Notes under the pieces: generated by a model
Databases searched by the model: none
Told to the model about the DNA's origin: nothing
What the model saw: the letters and a program-made list of their open reading frames with translations, nothing else
From: Bin55 sp964572845
GTDB taxonomy: Bacteria > Pseudomonadota > Gammaproteobacteria > Pseudomonadales > Azotimanducaceae
Reading direction: 5' to 3'
DNA: 64,000 bases
NCBI GenBank assembly: GCA_964572845.1
Contig: CAZNFX010000003.1
Coordinates: 62,001-126,000 of the forward strand
Translations under genes and position numbers: made by a program
Part shown: positions 17,462-26,552 of the stretch, in pieces
Numbering within the stretch: position 1 is the first letter of the stretch
Layout: each line of letters opens with the position of its first letter

Positions 17462-19201
17462 ATGAACATCAAAAGTCTCTCAGTTAGAACTGCCTTAATT
17501 GCCGCCGCAATACTGACGTTTACCAGCTGCCTAGTTAGTGCCAATGAGGTCCGCTCAAAGTACGGCGTGGTAGTTACGCGCTCCGAACTTGCTTCCAAGG
17601 CTGGTACGCAGGCGATGGCCCAGGGCGGCAACGCTATCGATGCCATCGTATCGGCAGCTTTTGCTCTGGCGGTGACACATCCGGCGGCAGGCAACATAGG
17701 TGGAGGAGGTTTTGTCGTCATTCGCTTAGCTGACGGGACCACGATCACAAACGACCACCGGGAGAGGGCACCTAGCGCAGCATTCCGCGACATGTTTCTG
17801 GACGACGAAGGCGAATACGACCCTAACAAAGCACTGCGAAGTCACTTGTCGTCCGGAGTTCCCGGCTCAGTAGCAGGTCTGCTTGACGTACATGAGAGAT
17901 TCGGTGTGCTGTCGCGCGAGCAAGTCATGGCCGCAGGGATCAGATTGGCCAAGGAAGGGTTTCACCTATCGGAAGCTCTTGCGCGGCAACTGAGGGGTAG
18001 GAAAAACCAGTGGCTCAATTCTCCCGGTGCAATGAAAGTGTTCCTAAAAGCAGACGAAGGTTCGTACGACGAGGGTGAGTTGTTTGTACAAGAGGATTTG
18101 GCACAAACACTACAACGCATAAGCGACCAGGGGCGTGACGGCTTCTACAAAGGCAAGACCGCGCAATTGATCGTTGCGGAGATGGAACGTGGCAATGGAC
18201 TCATTGGCCTCGAGGACTTGGAGGCATACGAGTCGGTGTGGCGAGAACCGATCATTGGGGACTATCGAGGCTACCAGGTACTGAGCATGCCACCACCCTC
18301 CTCCGGCGGTGTGTTGCTAGTTCAAATGCTGAACATGCTTGAACCCTTCGAACTGTCTAAAACGGGAGTGGCCACGAGCGAATCCATGCACTTGATGGTG
18401 GAGGTTGAACGCCGAGCGTATGCCGACAGGGCGGTTCACTTGGGAGATTCGGACTTCTACCCCGTTCCAATTGAATCCTTGACGGACAAGAATTACGCTC
18501 GTTCGCGATTCCACGACTTCAGTGCAACCAAGAAGACCCAATCCCAACAGATTGCGGCTGGAGTGATGCCCTTAGAGAGCGAAGAAACCACGCATCTATC
18601 GGCCATTGACGGAGAAGGCAACGCAGTTGCCTATACGACCACGCTCAACAGCGGATTCGGAAGTGGCATCGTGGTTCAGGGAGCAGGATTCTTGCTCAAC
18701 AACGAAATGGACGACTTTTCCTCGAAACCCGGCGTCCCCAATCAGTTCGGGCTGATAGGAGCAGAAGCCAACGCCATCGAACCTGGCAAACGCATGCTCA
18801 GTTCCATGACTCCAACAATTGTCGTACACGACGACAAGCCCGTACTAGTAACTGGCTCTCCGGGCGGATCAACCATTATCACCACAGTCTTGCAGGTCTT
18901 GACAAATGCACTTGACCACGAAATGAGCTTGAGTGAAGCAGTGTCTCAACCTCGCTTTCACCACCAATGGCTTCCTGATGTCGTAACCGTTGAATCAGGT
19001 GGTTTCTCCGATGGTGTAATCGAGGATCTGAGAGATTTAGGGCATGTAATTCGAGAAAGGAATACCCTGGGCGATGCCAACACAGCCGGATGGAAAGAAG
19101 GATGGCTAATTGGTGTCAGCGACCCCCGACATTCTGGCTACGCCTCAGGCTTAACCCAAGAACCTTCGGCGGCACGAGAAACAGATAGGCAGTCGAGGTA
19201 G
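17462..19201 (+). CDS. ggt: Gamma-glutamyltransferase (gamma-glutamyltranspeptidase)
   Basis: Periplasmic N-terminal-nucleophile hydrolase that cleaves glutathione and other gamma-glutamyl compounds. A signal peptide (ALIAAAILTFTSCLVSA) is followed by the large-subunit signature GGNAIDAIVSAAFALAVTHP and GNIGGGGF. The self-processing site is ETTHLSAIDGEGN, with the nucleophile threonine near residue 376, and the glycine-rich small-subunit loop is GSPGGSTI. ATG 17462 is preferred over the upstream TTG because it opens directly on the signal peptide. The gene follows the outer-membrane protein by 40 bases and may belong to the same transcript, though no functional link is obvious. Confidence 0.93.
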   Translation: MNIKSLSVRTALIAAAILTFTSCLVSANEVRSKYGVVVTRSELASKAGTQAMAQGGNAIDAIVSAAFALAVTHPAAGNIGGGGFVVIRLADGTTITNDHRERAPSAAFRDMFLDDEGEYDPNKALRSHLSSGVPGSVAGLLDVHERFGVLSREQVMAAGIRLAKEGFHLSEALARQLRGRKNQWLNSPGAMKVFLKADEGSYDEGELFVQEDLAQTLQRISDQGRDGFYKGKTAQLIVAEMERGNGLIGLEDLEAYESVWREPIIGDYRGYQVLSMPPPSSGGVLLVQMLNMLEPFELSKTGVATSESMHLMVEVERRAYADRAVHLGDSDFYPVPIESLTDKNYARSRFHDFSATKKTQSQQIAAGVMPLESEETTHLSAIDGEGNAVAYTTTLNSGFGSGIVVQGAGFLLNNEMDDFSSKPGVPNQFGLIGAEANAIEPGKRMLSSMTPTIVVHDDKPVLVTGSPGGSTIITTVLQVLTNALDHEMSLSEAVSQPRFHHQWLPDVVTVESGGFSDGVIEDLRDLGHVIRERNTLGDANTAGWKEGWLIGVSDPRHSGYASGLTQEPSAARETDRQSR

Positions 19202-19356
19202 GTTGTGCCTTGGATCGAGCGTCATATAGGAGAATCGCAAGACTAGACCTGCGCTAGAGAAACAGCGTCACCTGCTTGCCAATTTGGAGAGTTCAGAATG
19301 AATCAACAGTACTTTGGAGGCATTAGAAACTTCTGAAGCTGCCTACCTGGGTCTAC

Positions 19357-20010
19357 GTGCTCAGTTTCATTTTGACGGTGTCACTCGTGTGCATTGGCAT
19401 CAACATTTGGCTACACGGCAAAGTAGCACTTGCCTACTGCTTGCTTGTCTTCTTCCTGTCTTCGAATGTCCTAGTGTGCCTGTGGGAAATTTGCCTCTAC
19501 TTTGAACGAGACTTCGTCGAACGTCGCGCCGACCATTGGAAACGCATCCAGAACTCAATAGGACGTGCTCCTGCAATCGAGTACCTAATGTCGAGAATAA
19601 CGATCACAGAGGCGTTTTCTTCTAGGCAATGGGCTGATGCTTGGGCGGCGTATTCAGTCTATGACCAATCGTATGTCGATAGACGAACCTATGGATTCAT
19701 CGTCGATGTTGGCAACGGATTCGTGACGCTGCTGCCTTCGATTTTCCTGTTAGCAACCTACACTGTGAATCTTGTGCCTGCCGTTGTAGTTGGCATTGTT
19801 GGCCTCATATTTGCTTGGCAATGGATCTATGGACCCGCAATGTACATTGCAAGCTTCTTCGTGGCAGACCGCCACAAACTTATTCCTAAGCGCCACACGA
19901 ACATACTGATTTGGGGAGTAAATTTGGCTTGGATGTTGTTTGGAGCACTCGGCACATATGTGTCAGTGAGGCTGGTTCTCGAGAACGACTACGCCGTTCT
20001 TGGACATTGA
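19357..20010 (+). CDS. Multi-pass membrane protein, EXPERA/emopamil-binding-like
   Basis: Integral membrane protein of 217 residues with about five membrane segments. Its order of motifs resembles the EXPERA domain of emopamil-binding/sterol isomerase-like proteins: W..Y...D..Y (in AAYSVYDQSYVDRR), an acidic residue in the next helix (FIVDVGNGFVTLLPS), Q.IYG..MY (QWIYGPAMYI) and N.AW (VNLAWMLF). This is a by-eye resemblance, so the function is open; a lipid isomerase or lipid-binding role is possible. The start is uncertain: GTG 19357 is the only ordinary start codon in frame and lacks a clear ribosome-binding site. Confidence 0.6.
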   Translation: MLSFILTVSLVCIGINIWLHGKVALAYCLLVFFLSSNVLVCLWEICLYFERDFVERRADHWKRIQNSIGRAPAIEYLMSRITITEAFSSRQWADAWAAYSVYDQSYVDRRTYGFIVDVGNGFVTLLPSIFLLATYTVNLVPAVVVGIVGLIFAWQWIYGPAMYIASFFVADRHKLIPKRHTNILIWGVNLAWMLFGALGTYVSVRLVLENDYAVLGH

Positions 20011-20467
20011 AGACCGGCGAGCTTGTTGTGTTTGGCAAATGCCCGCTTTGCGGATTTGGTATGGCCATTGATCTTGCTCAGCAACGAGAGTACGATTCAA
20101 ATGCAAATCACTCATTAGCCCAAAACGCTACACTCTAACCACTCGCTAATCGTCCAGTTTTCTAGTGTTGTGGCAAATTCGGCCTAATTCATGCGTGGAT
20201 AGATTTGAAGGAATCAAACAACAATTCACGATAGGCAACTTGGCTTGTGTATTTAACAGCATCGCTACGCCAGAATCCCTTGATCGGAACCTGCGAAATT
20301 TGCATTTATCTCATCGCTCAACACACTGTTCGCACACGGAATCCACCACAACTCGCAAGTACAATACGCGCCAACGCACGCCTCCAACCTCCTGTTTGCA
20401 CGCAAGGATCTCGAACGAAGAGATGCGTCGAGACACTTCGCAGGCAATCGACTGAATCTAATTTTCC
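20011..20467. other. Intergenic region upstream of acnA
   Basis: About 450 bases that probably include the acnA promoter. Frames on both strands (for example 20165-20455) give peptides without any recognisable pattern. I see no RNA gene or terminator with confidence. Confidence 0.5.
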
Positions 20468-23155
20468 ATGAGCAACAATAGTTTCGATAGCAAGAATGAG
20501 CTATCGGTTGGTAGCCAAGCCTATCAGTATTTCGACCTTGATCGCGCCAGCTCGAACGGTGCAGGGGATTTATCTCGCCTTCCCATAGCTCTCAAGGTAT
20601 TGATGGAGAATCTGCTCCGCCACGAAGATGGCACTAGCGTCCAAAGCAACGACATTGTCACTGTGGGCAATTGGTGCAAGACCGATTCTCTAGAGCACGA
20701 AATTGCTTTTAGGCCGGCGCGCGTGCTTATGCAAGATTTTACCGGTGTCCCTGCAATTGCCGACCTTGCCGCGATGCGGGATGCCGTCGTTGAAAGCGGC
20801 CACGACGCATCGATAATCAATCCTTTGACACCTGTTGACTTGGTGATCGACCACTCAGTGATGGTCGACCATTTTGGAACGCCAAGTGCCTTCGACTCCA
20901 ATGTTGAATTGGAAATACAACGCAATAGGGAACGCTATCGCTTCCTGAAGTGGGGTCAAGCCGCGTTCGACAATTTTCGAGTGGTACCACCTGGAACCGG
21001 CATTTGCCACCAGGTGAATCTTGAGTATCTCGCCAATGTGGTATGGACAGCTCGACATGGCGATGAGACCCTTGCATTTCCGGACACATTGGTCGGAACA
21101 GACAGTCACACAACGATGGTCAACGGACTTGGCGTCCTTGGCTGGGGAGTCGGTGGCATTGAAGCCGAAGCTGCAATGCTGGGTCAGCCTGTATCAATGC
21201 TTGTTCCCCGCGTCGTTGGAGTTCGTCTAACAGGATCGATGTCAGAGGGTGTAACCGCCACGGATCTGGTCCTTCATGTCGTTGAGGTTCTTCGAAAAGT
21301 TGGTGTTGTCGGGTCATTTGTCGAGTTTTGCGGTTCAGGCCTCGGGCAACTTTCGTTAGCTGATCGTGCAACAATCTCTAACATGTGCCCTGAATACGGT
21401 GCCACTTGCGGTTTCTTTCCAGTAGACGACGAAACTCTCTCCTATCTTGAACTGACTTCACGTCCTGCGGAGCAAGTCGCATTGGTTGAAGCCTACGCCA
21501 AGATCCAGGGTATGTGGCGCAATGACCAGCTCGAACCGCAGTTTTCAACATGCGTTGATGTTGACCTAGCTTCTATCGAACCGGCAGTTGCCGGCCCAAA
21601 GCGGCCGCAAGATCGAGTGGCGTTGAGAAATCTCAAATCCAGCTTCGACCTCGCTGTCAATCAAACTGGCAACGCAAACGGGTCCTCTGAGACTGCTGTA
21701 CCTGTTCGAGAGTCCGATTACAACCTCAGCAACGGCGATGTCGTCATAGCTGCCATTACGTCCTGCACAAATACCTCCAATCCGGCAGTCATGCTAGGTG
21801 CAGGCCTCGTTGCCAAAAAAGCGCTGGATCGAGGTCTGCAGGCTAAGCCTTGGGTGAAGACTTCCTTGGCGCCAGGTTCCAAGGTGGTCACTGAGTATCT
21901 TGCCCGAACGGGACTGCAATCGTCGCTGGATCAGGTCGGCTTCAACCTAGTGGGTTACGGCTGCACGACATGCATCGGAAATTCTGGACCGTTGCCTGAA
22001 CCAATTTCCAAAGCAATAGCAGAGGGCGACCTCGTTGTTTCCTCAGTTCTGTCGGGCAATCGAAACTTCGAAGGGAGAGTACATCAAGAAGTACGTACGA
22101 ATTGGCTCGCTTCTCCACCCTTGGTCGTCGCATATGCACTAGCTGGCACTGTGCGAATCAACCTGGAAGATGAACCACTTGGTCAAGACAGTAGTGGAAA
22201 CGATGTCTTTCTGCGCGACATTTGGCCAACCAACGAGGAAGTTCGATCACTCGTGGATCAAGTCTCTTCGGACATGTTTGATCTTCACTACTCGGATGTC
22301 TTTACTGGACCGGATGCTTGGCGGCTGTTTGAAGCGGATGCGGGCGCAACCTTCGGATGGCCTTTATCCGATTACATAAAGCAGCCTCCGTTCTTTCTAA
22401 GTGGCAACCGGCAAGAACAATCCGTTGAAATCGAGGATGCTCACATTCTTGCTCTACTTGGAGACTCGGTCACAACGGATCACATCTCTCCAGCGGGAGC
22501 AATTCAACCCGCGAGTCCGGCTGGCGAGTATTTGCAGCAGCGCGGCGTCCAAGTCGCTGAATTCAATTCTTATGGATCGCGACGCGGAAACCACGAAGTC
22601 ATGATGCGTGGCACATTTGCAAACATTCGAATCCGCAACGAAATGGTTCCCGGAGTTGAGGGCGGCTATACGAAATTCGTTCCTACCGGAGATCAAGTAT
22701 CAATCTACGATGCGGCTATTCGCTATGCTGGCGAAGGTACGCCTCTGGTCGTGTTCGCTGGCAAGGAGTACGGAACGGGATCCAGCAGAGACTGGGCTGC
22801 CAAGGGAACTAGGCTTCTTGGCATACGAGCTGTCGTCGCAGAGAGTTTCGAGAGAATTCACAGATCCAACCTAGTGGGGATGGGTGTGCTACCCCTGCAA
22901 TTCACTGCGGGTGCAACAAGACGGTCATTGAGACTAGACGGAGACGAGATTGTCAGCGTCCGAATACCAATTGACTCAGAGTCCATGGAACCACGACAAA
23001 TCCTCGACTTGGTCATCCGCAGGAAGACCGGCGAGGAACAAATCGTCAAAGTGCAAAGTCGAATTGATACCGAAAATGAGATCGAGTACTTTAAGAGCGG
23101 CGGGATTCTCCAGTATGTGCTCGACAAACTGATGGCCCAGGAATCCACGCTCTAG
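20468..23155 (+). CDS. acnA: Aconitate hydratase A
   Basis: Cytoplasmic TCA-cycle enzyme converting citrate to isocitrate, 895 residues, as expected for AcnA/IRP1-type aconitases. The [4Fe-4S] ligands are seen in ITSCTNTSNP and GYGCTTCIGNSGPL. Other signatures are LVGTDSHTTMVNGLGVLGWGVGG near residue 215 and the swivel-domain EYGTGSSRDWAAKG. It ends 17 bases before thrS, so the two genes are probably co-transcribed. Confidence 0.96.
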   Translation: MSNNSFDSKNELSVGSQAYQYFDLDRASSNGAGDLSRLPIALKVLMENLLRHEDGTSVQSNDIVTVGNWCKTDSLEHEIAFRPARVLMQDFTGVPAIADLAAMRDAVVESGHDASIINPLTPVDLVIDHSVMVDHFGTPSAFDSNVELEIQRNRERYRFLKWGQAAFDNFRVVPPGTGICHQVNLEYLANVVWTARHGDETLAFPDTLVGTDSHTTMVNGLGVLGWGVGGIEAEAAMLGQPVSMLVPRVVGVRLTGSMSEGVTATDLVLHVVEVLRKVGVVGSFVEFCGSGLGQLSLADRATISNMCPEYGATCGFFPVDDETLSYLELTSRPAEQVALVEAYAKIQGMWRNDQLEPQFSTCVDVDLASIEPAVAGPKRPQDRVALRNLKSSFDLAVNQTGNANGSSETAVPVRESDYNLSNGDVVIAAITSCTNTSNPAVMLGAGLVAKKALDRGLQAKPWVKTSLAPGSKVVTEYLARTGLQSSLDQVGFNLVGYGCTTCIGNSGPLPEPISKAIAEGDLVVSSVLSGNRNFEGRVHQEVRTNWLASPPLVVAYALAGTVRINLEDEPLGQDSSGNDVFLRDIWPTNEEVRSLVDQVSSDMFDLHYSDVFTGPDAWRLFEADAGATFGWPLSDYIKQPPFFLSGNRQEQSVEIEDAHILALLGDSVTTDHISPAGAIQPASPAGEYLQQRGVQVAEFNSYGSRRGNHEVMMRGTFANIRIRNEMVPGVEGGYTKFVPTGDQVSIYDAAIRYAGEGTPLVVFAGKEYGTGSSRDWAAKGTRLLGIRAVVAESFERIHRSNLVGMGVLPLQFTAGATRRSLRLDGDEIVSVRIPIDSESMEPRQILDLVIRRKTGEEQIVKVQSRIDTENEIEYFKSGGILQYVLDKLMAQESTL

Positions 23156-23172
23156 CAGGAAACCTATACCAA

Positions 23173-25008
23173 ATGTCCTACGAACACCAAGGCGACATCT
23201 CGGCAAACGACGAACTATACCGAGTGCGCCACAGCTTGGCACATGTTCTAGCGCAGGCAGTTCTCGATTTTCGAGAAGGGTCGACCCTAGGTTTCGGTCC
23301 GCCCATTCGTGATGGTTTCTACTATGACTTTGCTCTAACTGAACCTATAACCGACGAGGATTTCCCCGAGATTGAGCGCAGAATGCGCAAGATCATCAAG
23401 AGCGGACAGCGCTTCTATCGCGAAGAACTGGACCGCAACGAAGCTCTTGAACGGCTATCGGAGATGGGCGAACCCTACAAGCGTGAATACGCATTGGAAT
23501 TGTGCGACAAGAACGGCCTCGATGCATTAACGTTCTACCGGAATGGCCCGTTTGTCGACATGTGCGAGGGGCCGCACGTCGATACAACCAAAGACATTCC
23601 TCGAGACGCGTTCAAGCTGAGAAGCGTTGCCGGTGCCTATTGGCGAGGCGACTCCGACAATCAAATGTTGACTCGGATTTACGCCTGGGCCTTTCGTTCA
23701 AAGGACGAATTGGACAACCATGTAGCCGCCTACGAAGAGGCTCAAAAGCGAGATCACCGAAAGCTAGGCAAGGAGCTAGGAATCTTCGCCATCGACAATG
23801 ACATTGGGCGAGGACTGCCGCTATGGCTTCCGAACGGTACCGTCATTCGGGACGAGCTGGAGAAACTTGCCCGTGAGCTTGAGTTCAAAGCCGGATATCA
23901 ACGAGTCGCGACTCCACACATTGCCAAGCAGGAGCTGTTCTACAAGACTGGTCATCTGCCCTATTACGCAGACGACATGTACCCTCCAATGGAGCTGACC
24001 GAGCAAACCGACGAAGGCGAAGTCACTAAAGAAGCGTACATCCTCAGGCCTATGAACTGTCCGCATCACCACAAGATATTCGCTGCCCAGCCAAGAAGCT
24101 ACAGAGACCTGCCAGTCCGTCTTGCCGAATATGGGCATGTCTACAGATTTGAGGAATCCGGAGCGGTTGGTGGATTGGTCCGAGTACGTGGAATGTGCAT
24201 GAACGACGCACACATTTACTGCACCGAAGAGCAAATTAAGCCTGAGTTTCGAAATGTAATGGAACTCTACGACGAAGCGTACCGAATCCTGGGGCTCGAG
24301 TCTTACTACCTGCGTTTGTCAAAGTCTGATCCAGAAGACCCCAAGCGAAAGGAAAAGTACGTCGACAATCCCGAGGCTTGGACGAGGTCTGAAGCACTAC
24401 TTACAGAGTTACTCGATGAGATGGACGTCGAATACGTAGAGGGAGTGGGCGAAGCCGCGTTCTACGGACCCAAAATTGATGTGCAATTTCCGACAGTTAC
24501 GGGCAGAGACGAATCCGTGAGCACTATCCAATTGGATTTTGCAATACCGGAGCGTCTGGACTTGGTCTACATTGGTGCAGATGGCTTGGAACACACTCCT
24601 TATTGCATACATCGCGCGCCATTGTCTACCCACGAAAGGTTTGTCGCCTACTTGATTGAACACTACGGGGGAGCCTTCCCAACGTGGCTCGCGCCTGTCC
24701 AAGTGCAAGTAATTACTGTATCTGAGCAGTTTCACGAATATGGACAACGCATTGTGGATAAGCTCCGTTCGCAATTCGTCCGCGCTGATCTTGCATCCGA
24801 GTCGGATACCGTGTCCAAGAAGATTCGTCAAGGCACGGTATTGAAGATACCCAATCTCTTGATCGTCGGTGCCAAAGAGCAGGAAGACGAAACCGTCACC
24901 CTGCGTCGCTATGGGGTCCGTGAACAATCCACCATGCCGTTATCGCAATTCGAGGCATCCGTGCTTCACACCATTGCGAATCGTTCCAGCGAGTTCATAG
25001 CACTATAG
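23173..25008 (+). CDS. thrS: Threonyl-tRNA synthetase lacking the TGS domain
   Basis: Class II synthetase charging tRNA-Thr, 611 residues. The protein begins directly at the editing domain: HSLAH at residues 20-24 and CEGPH further on supply the editing histidines and cysteine, so the ~60-residue N-terminal TGS domain of E. coli ThrRS is absent. The catalytic zinc ligands are present: Cys in MNCPHH, His in NDAHIYC, His in CIHRAPLSTHERF. The anticodon-binding domain closes the protein (FPTWLAPVQVQVI). MNCPHHH replaces the usual MNCPGH of gammaproteobacteria, resembling ThrRS from other phyla. It is not followed by infC-rpmI-rplT. It may be transferred or a second ThrRS. Confidence 0.95.
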   Translation: MSYEHQGDISANDELYRVRHSLAHVLAQAVLDFREGSTLGFGPPIRDGFYYDFALTEPITDEDFPEIERRMRKIIKSGQRFYREELDRNEALERLSEMGEPYKREYALELCDKNGLDALTFYRNGPFVDMCEGPHVDTTKDIPRDAFKLRSVAGAYWRGDSDNQMLTRIYAWAFRSKDELDNHVAAYEEAQKRDHRKLGKELGIFAIDNDIGRGLPLWLPNGTVIRDELEKLARELEFKAGYQRVATPHIAKQELFYKTGHLPYYADDMYPPMELTEQTDEGEVTKEAYILRPMNCPHHHKIFAAQPRSYRDLPVRLAEYGHVYRFEESGAVGGLVRVRGMCMNDAHIYCTEEQIKPEFRNVMELYDEAYRILGLESYYLRLSKSDPEDPKRKEKYVDNPEAWTRSEALLTELLDEMDVEYVEGVGEAAFYGPKIDVQFPTVTGRDESVSTIQLDFAIPERLDLVYIGADGLEHTPYCIHRAPLSTHERFVAYLIEHYGGAFPTWLAPVQVQVITVSEQFHEYGQRIVDKLRSQFVRADLASESDTVSKKIRQGTVLKIPNLLIVGAKEQEDETVTLRRYGVREQSTMPLSQFEASVLHTIANRSSEFIAL

Positions 25009-25084
25009 TTGTTTGTTGTCTAGAGCTGCTCTGGCGGACAGACAATTAGACATTGGTTTCGTCATCGGGCGTTTCCATAACATG

Positions 25085-25705
25085 CTACACAAGATGCTTG
25101 TCTCGTGCCTTCAAGTAAGCTCGTTCGGAAATGTCCCCCTTCTCAACCATAAGGCGCAACGCTTCCAGTTTCGCTTCAATTCGTTGCCGTTTCTTATCGC
25201 GTTGCTCCTGAGATGATGGCCCCTGGCGAATCAGGCTTCGATCGGACACACCGAAACTTGCCGAGGCATAGACGACTTTCGTGTTGATGAACCTTATGAC
25301 AAAGTAGACCACTTCGATCATCAACAACGCTATGCCAACTCGAATTGCATAGCCCCTACCAACCGCATCAAAAGCACCAAAGATTACGAATGCATTGCAA
25401 CCTTGTATGAGCAACCAAACAAATGCAGCCGAAATCCTGTGCAGCCCAGGAGAAGACGTTGGATTTTCTTCGTCCACTGTTCGTTCCGAGAGTGTGAATG
25501 CAATTCGATCCATGGCACTTGCGATGTAGCGCAGCGCTTGAATTACCAATACGATGCCCACGGTTATCAGGCCGGTGAACCAGCCCGCGTGCGGGAACAT
25601 AATCAATACCAAGCCAACATATGTTGCCGCTACCAGAACATGTAGCGCACCCTTCCATAGCCGTTTGGTGAGTAGTGTTGGGTCGGATCTTAGTCTGGAT
25701 TCCAC
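25085..25705 (-). CDS. Membrane protein with SHOCT-like C-terminus
   Basis: Unknown membrane protein of 206 residues with about four membrane segments (for example LVAATYVGLVLIMFP, GLITVGIVLVIQAL). After a charged linker, the last ~30 residues (EALRLMVEKGDISERAYLKA) look like a SHOCT module, a short C-terminal oligomerisation motif. It is convergent with thrS. No specific function can be assigned. Confidence 0.6.
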   Translation of the reverse strand: MESRLRSDPTLLTKRLWKGALHVLVAATYVGLVLIMFPHAGWFTGLITVGIVLVIQALRYIASAMDRIAFTLSERTVDEENPTSSPGLHRISAAFVWLLIQGCNAFVIFGAFDAVGRGYAIRVGIALLMIEVVYFVIRFINTKVVYASASFGVSDRSLIRQGPSSQEQRDKKRQRIEAKLEALRLMVEKGDISERAYLKARDKHLV

Positions 25706-25886
25706 GGCTGGCGCTCTTCAGGGATTCAATCAAAAATTGTATTTGGATCAGGTATGCCCACGGCAATACGCCGGCCACTTGAACACCAATGTATTGAAGG
25801 TGACAAATTGGGGGATGTCGTACCCTAAACAACCTAGCGAAGCCACGAACGACACCCTAGTCAATTGGCAATAAGGAACAACGTAC

Positions 25887-26543
25887 ATGTATATGAAGCT
25901 AGACCATCGAGAGTTTGAGCCCAAGGAAATGCTTGCGCGCTCGTCTCAATTCCTTGCCGACATGGTAAGACGACGTACCGTTCGAGATTTTGACTCTCGA
26001 GCCATTCCGGATGGCGTCATCGAAAACGCTCTCCGAACTGCTCTATCTGCTCCCAGCGGTGCAAACCGCCAGCCGTGGCGGTTCGTAGTCATAACGGACT
26101 CCACTACAAAACGAAGAATAAGGGATGCCGCCGAAGCGGAGGAAAGAGAGTTCTATACCGGTAGAGCGCCCGACGAATGGCTAGAAGCTTTAGCACCGCT
26201 CGGCACCGACGAAAACAAGCCATTCCTGACTGAAGCTCCGGTACTAATCGCAGTCTTCCTAGAACGCTACGGCATTGATGAACACGGAGCACGAATCAAG
26301 AATTACTACATGCCAGAATCTGTCGGAATCGCAACCGGATTCTTGCTTTGTGCTCTTCATACGGCTGGTTTGGCGACCCTAACACACACACCTAGTCCCA
26401 TGGGTTTCTTGAATCAAATCTTGGGACGCCCTAAGCGAGAACGTGCGTTCTTGCTACTGGTGGTTGGCTACCCTCGCAAAAATGCGTCAGTTCCCAACAT
26501 TGAAAAATTCAATTATGAAGAGATGGTTTCATTCGTCGACTAA
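25887..26543 (+). CDS. Nitroreductase-fold flavoprotein, iodotyrosine deiodinase-like
   Basis: FMN-dependent enzyme of 218 residues in the iodotyrosine deiodinase branch of the nitroreductase superfamily. FMN-binding pieces are RRRTVRDF near residues 28-35 and APSGANRQPW near 55-64, then THTPSPMGFL. The three residues that grip the halotyrosine zwitterion in human IYD (Glu157, Tyr161, Lys182) appear here as Glu86, Tyr90 and Lys111 with the same 4- and 21-residue spacing. It may reductively dehalogenate iodo-, bromo- or chlorotyrosine, plausible in a marine setting. AAGGA lies about 10 bases before the ATG. Activity is inferred from these residues. Confidence 0.83.
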   Translation: MYMKLDHREFEPKEMLARSSQFLADMVRRRTVRDFDSRAIPDGVIENALRTALSAPSGANRQPWRFVVITDSTTKRRIRDAAEAEEREFYTGRAPDEWLEALAPLGTDENKPFLTEAPVLIAVFLERYGIDEHGARIKNYYMPESVGIATGFLLCALHTAGLATLTHTPSPMGFLNQILGRPKRERAFLLLVVGYPRKNASVPNIEKFNYEEMVSFVD

Positions 26544-26552
26544 CAAATGTAT

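Noticed and set aside
20165..20455. 96-codon plus-strand frame upstream of acnA
   Set aside because: Composition is not protein-like and no start signal is present.
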